The notes beneath the pieces were generated by a model. It saw nothing but the letters and a program-made list of their open reading frames with translations. It made no database searches and had not been told where the DNA came from. From positions 1 through 64,000 of the forward strand of contig CALJGL010000038.1 of NCBI GenBank assembly GCA_938075155.1: DNA of 64,000 nucleotides, read 5' to 3'. This document shows positions 25,700 through 34,192 of this stretch, one piece after another. Position 1 is the stretch's first letter, and every line of letters starts with the position of its first letter. The stretch is from UBA12191 sp009937185 (GTDB lineage Bacteria; Planctomycetota; UBA8108; UBA1146). Made by a program: the position numbers and the translations under genes.

Positions 25700-25807
25700 G
25701 AAAGACGGGATTCGATCTCCTGCACCCATATAGATTTATTCTATCGTTGTAGGGGACATTTTTCACGATTCAAACAAAGTTCTTTTCCCATGAAGGCCCT
25801 TTGTCGA

Positions 25808-27304
25808 TCACCCGCGAGAGGGACTCATATCCTCAGCGCTTTCTTCTTTTAACTTTTCTTGTTCACCGAGGCGGCAAGCTTCGATCGCAGAGAGAGTCTC
25901 GGCGGTCACTTCCGGTGTGGGGTATTCCCCATCAAAACAAGCGGCGCAGTAGTGAAGTTCGGATCCCGCATCCTTCAGCGCTTTTCTTAGAGAACTGATG
26001 GGTTGATAGATCATGGCGTCAGCACCGATGGCTTCAGCGATCTGCTCTTCGGATTTTTCACGAGCGATCAATTCTGCACGAGTCGACATGTCGACTCCAT
26101 ATACGCAGGGAAATTGGACCGGGGGCGAACACGACGCGAAGAAGACCTTACGAGCACCGGCTGCTCTCGCCAAGTCCACGATCTGACGAGATGTGGTTCC
26201 TCTAACGACACTATCGTCCACGAGTAGAACGTCTTTCCCCTCGAATTCGCTACGAATGGAATTCAACTTACGGCGAACACCCGAGGTTCGGTCTCCTTGC
26301 CCAGGCATGATGAAAGTTCTTCCGATGTATCTATTCTTAACCAGTCCTTCTCGATATTCGACGCCGATATGTTGAGCCATCGTACTCGCTGAGGTACAGG
26401 CACTGTCGGGGACAGGAATGACGACATCTGCCTTCAGGCCTCTTTCGTTCCAGCGATTTGCGAGCTGTTTTCCTAGATTTCGTCGCGCTTCGTAGACACT
26501 GACATCATCGATGATGCTGTCAGGGCGAGCGAAATAGACATGTTCGAAAATGCAAGGATTGTGGGCTCTCTGCACGAGTTGTTTTCGTATCGGATCTTTT
26601 CCGGGAAGGAAGATGACGGCTTCACCCGCTTTGATCATTTCAACATTTTTGTATCCCAGAATCTCTAGAGGTATGTTTTCAGATGAACACGCCCATGACA
26701 AAGTTCCGTCAGAGTTTTCTCTTGAGCCCATCACCATTGGACGAATGCCATTGGGATCTCTGAAGGCAACCATCCCAAATTGTGAGATCAATGTTGCTAC
26801 AGAGTAGGCCCCCTGAACTCTTTCAAGTACCTTTTTCAGTGCGGCGAAAACTGATTCTGAATCAGGTTGAAGGTCTCCGATTTCCGAGAGTTCAACGGCA
26901 AGAGTGAAGAGGATCAATTCTACATCGCAGCTGGAATGAAGAATGGTTCTCTTCTGACTCGAAAGCCAATTTTTGACTTCTTCACCATTCGTGACATTGC
27001 CATTGTGAGCCATCGCGATGCCGTAAGGATAATTGACAACAAAGGGTTGTGCGTCTTCAGTGGTGGATCCACCAAAGGTGGGGTAGCGCACTTGTCCGAT
27101 GCCCGACGATCCCGTGAGTCGCTCCATATTTTTGAGACGGAAGACATCCCGAACGAGACCGTTTCCTTTTTTCAGATGGAATCGATCGTCATGAGTCACG
27201 ATACCGGCGGCATCTTGTCCACGATGCTGCAGGCTAATCAGAGCTTCATAGATCTCGTGACACGCCGAATTCTCACTACCGACGACGCCAAAAAAACCAC
27301 ACAT
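25808..27304 (-). CDS. purF: Amidophosphoribosyltransferase
   Basis: This is the first committed enzyme of purine synthesis, making phosphoribosylamine from PRPP and glutamine. The N-terminal glutaminase domain starts MCGFFGVVG, so Cys2 becomes the nucleophile after Met removal, with no propeptide. ISLQHRGQDAAGI and AHNGNVTN follow. The C-terminal phosphoribosyltransferase domain has the PRPP loop LLVDDSVVRGTTS. The length, 498 residues, is normal. The C-terminal CAACFDGEYP resembles the Fe-S-containing type, where Cys residues hold a cluster; that is inferred. A GGGAG SD lies 5 bp upstream, preceded by a long structured leader. Confidence 0.95.
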   Translation of the reverse strand: MCGFFGVVGSENSACHEIYEALISLQHRGQDAAGIVTHDDRFHLKKGNGLVRDVFRLKNMERLTGSSGIGQVRYPTFGGSTTEDAQPFVVNYPYGIAMAHNGNVTNGEEVKNWLSSQKRTILHSSCDVELILFTLAVELSEIGDLQPDSESVFAALKKVLERVQGAYSVATLISQFGMVAFRDPNGIRPMVMGSRENSDGTLSWACSSENIPLEILGYKNVEMIKAGEAVIFLPGKDPIRKQLVQRAHNPCIFEHVYFARPDSIIDDVSVYEARRNLGKQLANRWNERGLKADVVIPVPDSACTSASTMAQHIGVEYREGLVKNRYIGRTFIMPGQGDRTSGVRRKLNSIRSEFEGKDVLLVDDSVVRGTTSRQIVDLARAAGARKVFFASCSPPVQFPCVYGVDMSTRAELIAREKSEEQIAEAIGADAMIYQPISSLRKALKDAGSELHYCAACFDGEYPTPEVTAETLSAIEACRLGEQEKLKEESAEDMSPSRG

Positions 27305-27323
27305 GGGGACTCCCGTTTCTCTT

Positions 27324-27342
27324 TAATTTGAGGCCCAAATTA
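27324..27342 (-). promoter_or_regulatory. Palindrome just upstream of purF
   Basis: TAATTTG (27324-27330) and CAAATTA (27336-27342) form a perfect 7-bp inverted repeat with a 5-bp centre, about 20 bp upstream of the purF start. The position and symmetry suit a repressor operator or a leader hairpin. It does not match the enterobacterial PurR box. Confidence 0.4.
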
Positions 27343-27500
27343 GCCTCGAGAGCAAGCCAGAAGGATATCGCCCCTCTGGCAGGCTGACGAGTGACCAGTG
27401 CCAGTTGGCGCGATTTTGTTTTTGATGTCAGTCTTCTCTGAAGCCGGGGTGACCCGGAAGCCGGGGATTCGCTCCCCGTGCATGATGAGAATCTTGAGTT

Positions 27501-27559
27501 CAGACAGCCGGATTTTCGTTGTTTTGGTGTGCTGGAAGAGGAATAACGCCGGCTGTCTG
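27501..27559. other. 11-bp inverted repeat in the purF upstream region
   Basis: CAGACAGCCGG (27501-27511) and CCGGCTGTCTG (27549-27559) are perfect inverted copies with a 37-bp spacer. On the plus strand the second arm runs into ATTTTTCT. It could form a long hairpin in either transcript of this gap. Confidence 0.5.
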
Positions 27560-27621
27560 ATTTTTCTCGTCTCTCTGAGAGGTCTCTTTTGGACTCCTCT
27601 CCCCTTCAAATCGCCATCCCT

Positions 27622-27679
27622 GGCGGAGTCCCGGAAAAACCGTGGTGTGGTTAAATCCGGAACTCCGCCTCCCTTTTTT
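27622..27679 (+). terminator. Terminator-like long hairpin on the plus strand
   Basis: GGCGGAGT (27622-27629) pairs with ACTCCGCC (27662-27669), continuing as CCGGA/TCCGG inside, and an inner AACC/GGTT pair is possible. On the plus strand it is followed by CCC and six T. No plus-strand gene lies upstream for 2.7 kb, so it may end an unannotated small RNA, or simply shield the divergent gene at 27834. Confidence 0.55.
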
Positions 27680-27750
27680 CTCATAAAGTGCCCCTGAAGA
27701 CCTATTGAAGGTCATCCCCTTATTTTGGGGTCTTGGGAACCCTGTGCTGG

Positions 27751-27771
27751 ACTGCTACGTTTTGTAGCAGT
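27751..27771. other. 8-bp hairpin upstream of the kinase-like gene
   Basis: ACTGCTAC (27751-27758) and GTAGCAGT (27764-27771) form a perfect stem with a 5-base loop, about 60 bp upstream of the gene at 27834. It could be an operator or an RNA hairpin. With the other hairpins it fills the 27305-27833 gap, which otherwise shows no gene. Confidence 0.45.
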
Positions 27772-27833
27772 CTACTTGGCTCAGAATGAAATGACGCATC
27801 GTCACCGTATTCGGGGTCGAATCTGGAGATCTC

Positions 27834-28463
27834 TTGAGTGGAGCGACCTCTAGCCTTGGCAGAAGTGGGGAAATGGGAAATATGAGTCTGGATAACATTT
27901 CAGCAGAAGAGAATCGGGACCCGGATAGCCAGATGAGCACTTTGGATGCGTACCGATTGCTCTTCCAGGTGATTCCGCAATTGATTCACCAACTGAAGAA
28001 TCATCTGACGGTCGTTCAGAATGCACATTTCACGATGAAGAAAGCCCTCGATATGGGGCAGCATGACCGGTTGGAACGGAGCAGTGAGCTGGGGATTCTT
28101 GGAGTCCAGAGGGCCGAAATGGTGATCAAGACCATCAGCTTACTCGAATCTATGGATACTCAGAGCATCCTATCGCACTACAAGAAACGTTATTCGAACT
28201 CTGAAGTCGAAATCGAGTATCCCCATCAGAACCCCACCATTGATCGTTTTTTGGCTCCCTTGGTCTGCAGTTTGGAATATCTGAGACCCCGGATGATCAA
28301 AGGTTCACTCATCGTCATTTCTGTGAACGAGTCGGGAATCGTAATTGAGCAACATGTCGAAGGCGAGGTGCTTGCCCCGCCGGAGCTCAATGATCTCATG
28401 TCAAAATTCTATCGGTTTATTCCCACGGATAAGGGCTGGGGAATAGAAAATTGTGGGGAGTGA
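27834..28463 (+). CDS. Histidine-kinase-like phosphotransfer protein without a complete ATPase domain
   Basis: A 209-residue protein. An H-box-like helix PQLIHQLKNHLTVVQNAHF puts a candidate phospho-acceptor at H52, with a second helix (GVQRAEMVIKTISLLE) completing a DHp-type hairpin. The C-terminal part resembles a shrunken HATPase domain: the N-box is missing and the sequence ends at DKGWGIEN, where a kinase would have its G-rich box. It may be a ChpT-type phosphotransferase or an inactive kinase serving the response regulator that begins 4 bp later. TTG at 27834 has GGAG 6 bp upstream; ATG codons at 27873 and 27882 are alternatives. It has no membrane segment. Confidence 0.65.
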   Translation: MSGATSSLGRSGEMGNMSLDNISAEENRDPDSQMSTLDAYRLLFQVIPQLIHQLKNHLTVVQNAHFTMKKALDMGQHDRLERSSELGILGVQRAEMVIKTISLLESMDTQSILSHYKKRYSNSEVEIEYPHQNPTIDRFLAPLVCSLEYLRPRMIKGSLIVISVNESGIVIEQHVEGEVLAPPELNDLMSKFYRFIPTDKGWGIENCGE

Positions 28464-28467
28464 ATAA

Positions 28468-29931
28468 ATGAGCAACTCTCAAAAAAAGAAGTGTGTCCTT
28501 TTGGTGGATGACAATTTGGATCTTCTCGTAACAACCCAAGAGGTGCTTGAAGACCCGGAGTTCAATTACAAAGTGATCACCCTGAGTAATTCGACAAAGA
28601 TTCGTGAAGTATTGGAAGAGAATCAGGACCGCATTGATGTCGTTGTGACTGATCTTCAAATGCCTATGAAATCTGGTGAAGAAGTTCTCGATGAAGTCTC
28701 TGATTTCGACGTCAACTTGCCAGTGATTGTCTTTACCGGTGAAGGAAATAAGCAGAAAAATCATTTGATCGCTGCCGGTGCGAAAGGGTTTGTTGATAAA
28801 GCCGATAGTGTTCACATCGCTCTACCCAATGCGATAGAGATCGCCTTGAGTAGTAAGCGAAAGGTGAAAGGTCGCGGAAGGAAGTTCATCTATCGAGATG
28901 AGAAGATGAAGCAAGTCCTTGATATGGTCACCAAGCTTGCGGCTGTCCCTTCGCCCGTCTTGATTGAGGGAGAACCTGGAACCGGAAAAGAACTGATCGC
29001 ATATAAGGTTCATAATCAGCGGCTAAAGCACCTTCGTCGTGCCGGTGATCAGGTTTCTGAAAAAATGCACCCTTACGTGGCTGTGAACTGTGGAGCTCTC
29101 AGTAAAACCCTATTGGAGAGTCAACTCTTCGGACATAAAAAAGGGGCGTTCACCGGGTCAGTGGCAGATCAAGATGGAGTCTTTGTCGCAGCGAAGCGAG
29201 GAACTCTCTTTCTCGATGAGATCACAGAACTCGATCTGGATCTTCAGGTCAAATTGTTGAGAGCTCTCCAAGAAAGAGAAGTGACTCCTGTAGGAGCGAC
29301 GAAGGCGATTCCCATTCATGCACGAGTTGTGACTGCGACAAATCGCCCCATTCAACAGTTGGTCAATGAAGGAAAGTTCAGGGCGGACCTGTACTACCGG
29401 ATCAATGTCGTCAGTCTTAAAGTTCCCCCATTGAGGGACAGGATTGGGGATATCCAGCCTATGGCGGAGGCTTTCCTTCGAGACTTCGCTGAGGAATACA
29501 ATTGTGAACCGCGCAAATTGACGGAACCCGCTCGTGTGGCACTGGAATCATATCAATGGCCTGGGAATGTGCGTGAACTGCATAACTGCATCGAGAGATC
29601 TTTTGCCCTCGGTGGGAATGCTTCAGAGATCAGGGTTGAAGATTTCCCTCCCGAGATCTCACTGAGATTTGCTTCAGAGCATTCTTCGGACGACGCTGAA
29701 CTTTTGAGCTCGTTTCAGGAGGCGACGCAGAGGACGACAGAAGCTCTCGTGGAAGGCCGTTCACTGACAGCGACAGCTTCACACTTCAAGACCTATGACG
29801 AACTGGTGGCGGAGCATATTCGGGAGGCATTAAATCGATCCCGCGGAGTCAAAAGTCGGGCGGCTACGATGTTGTCGATTGATCGCAATCGTCTCTATCG
29901 GTTGATCGAGAAGTATCAAATTTCGACTTGA
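28468..29931 (+). CDS. NtrC-family sigma-54-dependent response regulator
   Basis: A three-domain activator of 487 residues. The receiver domain (1-125) has D62 as the phosphorylation site, with T90 and K111 conserved. The AAA+ domain (about 138-385) has Walker A GEPGTGKE (168-175), the sigma-54 contact loop GAFTG (226-230), Walker B GTLFLDE (245-251) and the R-finger region. The C-terminal Fis-type helix-turn-helix (about 445-487) ends in SIDRNRLYRLIEKYQ. It should remodel sigma-54 polymerase from upstream enhancer sites. The 4-bp gap after the kinase-like gene indicates a single operon. A sigma-54 promoter lies about 200 bp downstream. Confidence 0.95.
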   Translation: MSNSQKKKCVLLVDDNLDLLVTTQEVLEDPEFNYKVITLSNSTKIREVLEENQDRIDVVVTDLQMPMKSGEEVLDEVSDFDVNLPVIVFTGEGNKQKNHLIAAGAKGFVDKADSVHIALPNAIEIALSSKRKVKGRGRKFIYRDEKMKQVLDMVTKLAAVPSPVLIEGEPGTGKELIAYKVHNQRLKHLRRAGDQVSEKMHPYVAVNCGALSKTLLESQLFGHKKGAFTGSVADQDGVFVAAKRGTLFLDEITELDLDLQVKLLRALQEREVTPVGATKAIPIHARVVTATNRPIQQLVNEGKFRADLYYRINVVSLKVPPLRDRIGDIQPMAEAFLRDFAEEYNCEPRKLTEPARVALESYQWPGNVRELHNCIERSFALGGNASEIRVEDFPPEISLRFASEHSSDDAELLSSFQEATQRTTEALVEGRSLTATASHFKTYDELVAEHIREALNRSRGVKSRAATMLSIDRNRLYRLIEKYQIST

Positions 29932-30078
29932 ATCCGAACTCCCTTCCTTTTGAGAAGGGGAGCTGCTTGATAATGAAACAGTGTGTTCTTTTAAGGCAGG
30001 ATTCTAAGTGTTAGTGATATCAGTGCTTACGAATTCTGTGCCCTAAATTATATCAATGGGCTCTCTTCTACAGGTCGT

Positions 30079-30363
30079 TCAGTTTCCGTCATCGGACGAA
30101 TTTCGCTCATACAAACTGTTTTCGAATTGGCACACCCCTTGCCATAGCAACTGGGGGGGGCTTTTTTGAAAAGCGGCCCTCGTTGAGGGCAGGTTATCGA
30201 TCTCCGGCCATTCTAGGCGGGCTGAGCTCGGAATCGGTGACCTCCCACTTTTGAACTTGGCCAGGTAGCGAGGATCGATGATGTTTGTGGGTTCATAGAA
30301 CGGCTGATGCTGGACACCGGGCGGGCTCGTCTGCGTCAGTTTTTTTTCGTTCTTCCCCATCAT
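30079..30363 (-). CDS. Doubtful 94-residue open frame
   Basis: It starts ATGATGGGG with GAGG 8 bp upstream. Its first 60 codons favour C or G at the third position, more than expected by chance, and the product is Pro-rich (EPTNIIDPRYLAKFKSG). A second minus-strand frame (30293-30565) overlaps it in another register across an A8 run, so the two could be pieces of one frameshifted or decayed gene. No homologue is recognised, and the sigma-54 promoter match lies antisense inside it. Confidence 0.25.
   Translation of the reverse strand: MMGKNEKKLTQTSPPGVQHQPFYEPTNIIDPRYLAKFKSGRSPIPSSARLEWPEIDNLPSTRAAFQKSPPQLLWQGVCQFENSLYERNSSDDGN
30128..30142 (+). promoter_or_regulatory. Sigma-54 (-24/-12) promoter
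   Basis: TGGCAC (30128-30133), a 5-bp spacer, then TTGC (30139-30142) gives the invariant GG and GC in exact spacing. Transcription would start near 30154 and run toward the dockerin gene at 30845. It lies about 200 bp after the gene for a sigma-54 activator. Confidence 0.6.
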
Positions 30364-30495
30364 TCGAAACCTCGGACAACTCTTTAAAAAGTTGATCTGG
30401 TGCGTGGGGGGATAGAGGTGAGCAGGGATCTTTTTCGGCCAGACTCATCCTTCCCCCGACATCTTTTTTCCTCTCTATTTCATATCGTCTCAGTT

Positions 30496-30524
30496 CATAT
30501 GCAGATCTATTCCATATGCAGATC
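30496..30524 (+). repeat. Pair of 12-bp direct repeats
   Basis: CATATGCAGATC occurs at 30496-30507 and 30513-30524, 17 bp apart start to start, and each copy is preceded by TTC or TT. Two near-identical sites one and a half helical turns apart suit cooperative binding of a regulator upstream of the dockerin gene. Confidence 0.6.
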
Positions 30525-30844
30525 CAGCTATCGTTTTGCCTTTGAGGTTTCATTTCTTTCCTCAATAGCGCTCCAGGTCCGGAAACAATTCCCGACTTTG
30601 TAAGTTCTGTTTCGATGTTACCTATTATTGCCGAATCAGTTTTTCATGTTGAAATCGTGCGGTAAACGAAGGTTCTCGGAGTTTTGGAGAGATTGGAAAG
30701 TGACAGAGAACTACCGCAAGTGACATGCCTGTAAATGCTAACAAAAGGTCTTTGTTAGTCGTTTAGTGATCTTATAATCGGAGTAGATTTGAGGTCGAGG
30801 AAGGCGCTGCTCTTGTGCCTTTCTGCGAAAAGAGGAAATAGTCC

Positions 30845-32131
30845 ATGCTCCCAAGCATTTCGTCACTTCTGAGAAACCTGCTCCCCATCATTCTGGTTCT
30901 CCAGGGGGTTCTCGTGTTGGAGGCTCAATCGCCTTCACTTCGAGTTGAGGACGTCAGCGTTTATCCCGGACAAAGTGGCGTGACAACTCCTATCTATGGT
31001 CTCTCGAGTGATCCCGTCAGTGGATTTCAGATCGCTGTTTCTGTGGACCCTGATCGTATTCTTCTCAGTGGCTTCGACCTTGAAGCTGGAGTCCTAGGAG
31101 CGATCAATGTGGATTTCACAGATTCTTTCGTCGATATCGTCGAAGGAGAGGCGGGGCTCGTCGTGATCATCGACAGTGAGGCTCCTTTTGATACTTCCCT
31201 ACCGATTTCCACAGAGACCCATTTGGTCTCGTTGGCATTTGATGCCGCGGATTGGTTGATCCCTTCCAATCAGGAGTTGATATCTATCGAGAATGCTGTG
31301 GGAACAGCGGCATTACCCAGCACGATTCTTGTCGAAGGCACTGAAGTGACGACGACTCTCGAGAATGGCCTATTGAGTGTGATTGAGCAAAACGTATTGA
31401 TCGCAGAGTCCACGACTGGAGTCGCACAGTTGGGAGATACGGATCATGAGATTTCGATCCGAGGATATAACTCGGAAGACTTGCAGGGATTCTCAATATC
31501 ACTCGTATACGATCCACTCGTTTGGGAATACTCACACGTTTCCATAGAGGGCACGATCACCGAAACAGCAGGGGCCGAGTTTGTCGAAGAGTTTTCCAAT
31601 GACGCCGAAGGGAATGTCGTCCTCGGTGTTCTTTTGGATATTCTCCCTCCATATTCTGGGCAGGTCATTCCTGCGACAGGAATCGAATTGGAGTTGGCCC
31701 GTTTTTACTTCGATGTTCAGCCGGACCTGGTCGAATCAACAATCAGCGTCATCGAGTTTTCTCCCTCAGTCGGTTCTCCTACTGTCGACAATGTCTTCGT
31801 GATCGATAACCAGTCGATACAGCCATTGAAGGTGGATGCCGTGATAGAGGTTGAAGCTGTGAACATCTTCCTAAGGGGAGATGCGGACGGTGACTTTTAT
31901 CTCGACTTGTCAGATGTGATCAACAATCTCGTCTTCATGACGGGGACTTGTCCTGAGTGCCCTGACCCCACTTGCCTCAAAGCATTGGATGTCAATGACA
32001 ACGGAACGATTGACCTCGCAGACGGTATTCAACTGGTCAACTACCTCTATATCTTCGGCCCTCCACCTGCGGCTCCCTTCCCCGAGCCGGGTTCCGATCC
32101 GACACCGGACTCCCTGACCTGCCAGCGCTAA
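30845..32131 (+). CDS. Secreted protein with two cohesin-like domains and a C-terminal dockerin module
   Basis: A signal peptide (about 1-28, ending VLVLEAQ) is followed by two beta-sandwich domains of cohesin type. The first (about 32-175) contains GFQIAVSVDPDRILLSGF. The second (about 180-335) contains GFSISLVYDPLVWEYSHV and the family's LPPYSGQVIPATG. The C-terminus (about 340-428) holds two EF-hand-like calcium loops (DADGDFYLDLSD and DVNDNGTIDLAD) and a Pro-rich tail with GSDPTPDSLTC. This is the layout of the five proteins at 43-51 kb. In cellulosomes, cohesins bind dockerins; here both sit in one chain. The partner and location (surface or released) are unknown. Confidence 0.8.
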   Translation: MLPSISSLLRNLLPIILVLQGVLVLEAQSPSLRVEDVSVYPGQSGVTTPIYGLSSDPVSGFQIAVSVDPDRILLSGFDLEAGVLGAINVDFTDSFVDIVEGEAGLVVIIDSEAPFDTSLPISTETHLVSLAFDAADWLIPSNQELISIENAVGTAALPSTILVEGTEVTTTLENGLLSVIEQNVLIAESTTGVAQLGDTDHEISIRGYNSEDLQGFSISLVYDPLVWEYSHVSIEGTITETAGAEFVEEFSNDAEGNVVLGVLLDILPPYSGQVIPATGIELELARFYFDVQPDLVESTISVIEFSPSVGSPTVDNVFVIDNQSIQPLKVDAVIEVEAVNIFLRGDADGDFYLDLSDVINNLVFMTGTCPECPDPTCLKALDVNDNGTIDLADGIQLVNYLYIFGPPPAAPFPEPGSDPTPDSLTCQR

Positions 32132-32211
32132 TCGAAAAAGATTTCGACGGGCGGACGATCTCGAAACAACATCGTATTCTTCTCCGGGGCCATTGCAGTC
32201 TTGGAGGTACC

Positions 32212-32880
32212 TTGAACGAAGAGATCCGAATCACTGAGGCCGTCACCTCTCTCCGCGATCGTGCATATCTCACCATCATTAATGGACCTCGAAAGGGCGC
32301 TGTCTTTCCCCTCGCTGGAGAGCCTGTAGTTCTTGGTTCAGATGCGGAGATCTCCATTTCCCTTCCCGGATCCAAGGTGGCATCCCGACATGCAGGAATC
32401 CGCCTTCTTGAAGGAGTATGGGAAATCCAAGATCTGAGTGGATCGAAAGTGTTCGTTAACGATATTCCAACTACGCACAGAACTTTGGGTGGGGGAGAAA
32501 TCTTTCGTCTGGGAGAGAACGAGTTACATTTTTCATTTGAGCCTCCTACTTCTATGAAAACAGCCGAACCTGCCGATCGAATTGTGATGGCTATCGATCT
32601 TGAGCGAGGTGAGAGCAATGATCAGATACAGCACCTCAATATTATTTCGGGCCCTGGATTTCTAATAGGGCGATCTCCTGATAACGATCTGTCGATCAAA
32701 GATCCGAGAGCCAGTCGTAGGCACTGTCGTATCGAAGTCGTTGAGGGTGAGGTCATGATTACTGATTTGGGATCTTTGAATGGAACACATCTGGATGGGA
32801 ATCTGATCCAACAGGCCATATTACGTCCCGGGGATTTGATCGCTGTCGGGAAGACGACTCTCAGGTGCCGTCGTACATAG
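32212..32880 (+). CDS. Protein with two FHA domains
   Basis: A 222-residue cytosolic protein made of two forkhead-associated domains. The first (about 20-105) has VVLGSDAEISISLPGSKVASRHAGIR. The second (about 125-222) has LIGRSPDNDLSI, SRRHCRI and LNGTHLDG, with the phosphothreonine-binding Arg, Ser and Asn all present; the first domain has GSD where GRS is usual. FHA domains read Ser/Thr phosphorylation, so a protein kinase partner is expected, but none is encoded here. The start is TTG with GGAGG 4 bp upstream. It ends 8 bp from the convergent xerD. Confidence 0.85.
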   Translation: MNEEIRITEAVTSLRDRAYLTIINGPRKGAVFPLAGEPVVLGSDAEISISLPGSKVASRHAGIRLLEGVWEIQDLSGSKVFVNDIPTTHRTLGGGEIFRLGENELHFSFEPPTSMKTAEPADRIVMAIDLERGESNDQIQHLNIISGPGFLIGRSPDNDLSIKDPRASRRHCRIEVVEGEVMITDLGSLNGTHLDGNLIQQAILRPGDLIAVGKTTLRCRRT

Positions 32881-32888
32881 ATCTGTCT

Positions 32889-33845
32889 TTACGGGCGTGG
32901 ATGAAACTTACTGTGAGTATCGAGAAGTTTCTTTCGTTCCACGTGAGTATAGATCTCTGTTGAACTGACACTTGAATGCCCCAGTAGTTCTTGAATAGCA
33001 AATAGCTCCGCATTGTTTTCCAATAAGTGTGTCGCATAGGAGTGCCGCAGCATATGAGGATGTACGGGTAAATGGAGACCTGCGTGGAGTGCTGATTTTT
33101 TAAGAATCTCATAAACACTTCTGCGGTTCACCGGGAGCCCTCTGATAGAGAGGAAGACTCTGTCATCCTTTGCGGGGACGACGGGCCGCTCATGTTCCTG
33201 ATACTTGCTGACTGCGAGAGAAGCTCTATCTCCGACTGGAATGATGCGTTCTTTAGATCCCTTACCGATGCATCTCAAAAACCCTTCTCTCAGGAACAAG
33301 TCTCCTGGCCTTAAGCCGCAAAGTTCAGAGACACGCATTCCTGTACTGTAAAGTAACTCAACGATAGCTCTATCCCGGAGTGGACAGCGCGCAGATCGAT
33401 CAGGATCCCCCGCCGCAGTAATGAGATTTTCGACCTGCTCTAGGGACAAGGTGTGGGGCAGTTTTTTGTCTTTGCGAGGGAGTTGAATGAGATCGGTCGG
33501 GTTATCTTCGAGACGATTGTCTTTGACAAGGAATCTGTAGAACCCACGAATGGCGACCAGTTTTCGTTGCCGGCTATGTGCGCTGATCTCTTGATCGGAG
33601 AGAGCCTTAAGAAATTGCTGGAGGTGCTCGCGTTGAATTCCGGAAGGGAAATCCAGACCTGTTTTCTGACTGAAATTGAAAAGTTCGAGCAGATCCCGTG
33701 TGTAGGCAGAGAGGGTATTATCTGCCAGACCTTTTTCAACACGGAGATAATCTATCCACAGAGTCAGGCTCGGAGGGAGATCTTTGGAATGAGGTTCTCC
33801 AGAACCAATTCCATTGGTCCCTTGCGAGGGGATTCGACGCTTCAT
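32889..33845 (-). CDS. xerD: Tyrosine recombinase XerD/XerC
   Basis: A 318-residue integrase-family recombinase. The N-terminal SAM-like DNA-binding domain (about 25-115; LRVEKGLADNTLSAYTRDL) precedes the catalytic domain, with R171 (TGMRVSEL), K195, H264 and R267 (HMLRHSYATHLLE), H290 (LLGHSSVSSTEIYTHV) and the nucleophile Y299. Length and core genomic setting suggest the chromosome-dimer resolvase rather than a phage integrase; XerC versus XerD cannot be fixed by reading. I found no dif-like site nearby. Confidence 0.9.
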   Translation of the reverse strand: MKRRIPSQGTNGIGSGEPHSKDLPPSLTLWIDYLRVEKGLADNTLSAYTRDLLELFNFSQKTGLDFPSGIQREHLQQFLKALSDQEISAHSRQRKLVAIRGFYRFLVKDNRLEDNPTDLIQLPRKDKKLPHTLSLEQVENLITAAGDPDRSARCPLRDRAIVELLYSTGMRVSELCGLRPGDLFLREGFLRCIGKGSKERIIPVGDRASLAVSKYQEHERPVVPAKDDRVFLSIRGLPVNRRSVYEILKKSALHAGLHLPVHPHMLRHSYATHLLENNAELFAIQELLGHSSVSSTEIYTHVERKKLLDTHSKFHPRP

Positions 33846-34192
33846 AGAATCGGGCCGCTCTCAGGTATCTCTGGGAAGGGTCCTGTTTCAGGTTTTTCGA
33901 CCCCTTGGGGTGGAATAGACATGATCCCGAATCCCTCCCGGGTGCGTGGGCAGACCACCGCAGGGTAGCGAATTTTGCGAATTCAGGCCAGTTTTCCTTC
34001 AAGAAGGGCCAGAATTTGAATCTTTGAGCAGAATTTATCAGGAGTGTCATGGTTTCCGAGGTGAGACGACTGCAAACTCTTCGGGACATTTGGTGGGAAA
34101 GCGAAGCTCGAATGACTTTTGCAATCTGGATGACTTGGCTATCGAGATCTTAAAATTGATCAGAACTGATGACAGTTCTTTCGGGGAGAAGC
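33846..34192. other. 347-bp gap upstream of the dksA-like gene
   Basis: This gap lies between divergent xerD and the dksA-like gene and must carry both promoters. I see a short repeat GCGAATT..GCGAATT near 33968-33982 but no convincing -35/-10 pair, terminator, RNA gene or open frame. Confidence 0.5.

Larger units (their letters stand above)
29932..30844. other. 913-bp gap with little coding evidence
   Basis: This gap lies between the regulator gene and the dockerin gene. It contains a sigma-54 promoter match, a pair of 12-bp direct repeats, an 8-G run (30153-30160) and two overlapping minus-strand open frames described separately. No tRNA, terminator with a T tract or mobile-element end was seen. 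Plus-strand open frames here are short and lack good SD sequences. Confidence 0.6.

Noticed and set aside
25701..25725. T-arm-like CGGGATTCGATCTCCTG on the plus strand
   Set aside because: The arm itself pairs, but no matching acceptor strand exists upstream within tRNA length.
27305..27620. Purine riboswitch or tmRNA/RNase P in the purF upstream region
   Set aside because: None of the conserved cores that I know (purine aptamer loops, tmRNA ends, RNase P CR I) is present on either strand.
32889..33845. Phage or integron integrase marking a mobile element
   Set aside because: Length and motifs fit housekeeping XerC/D; there is no attachment site, cassette or other mobile gene nearby.
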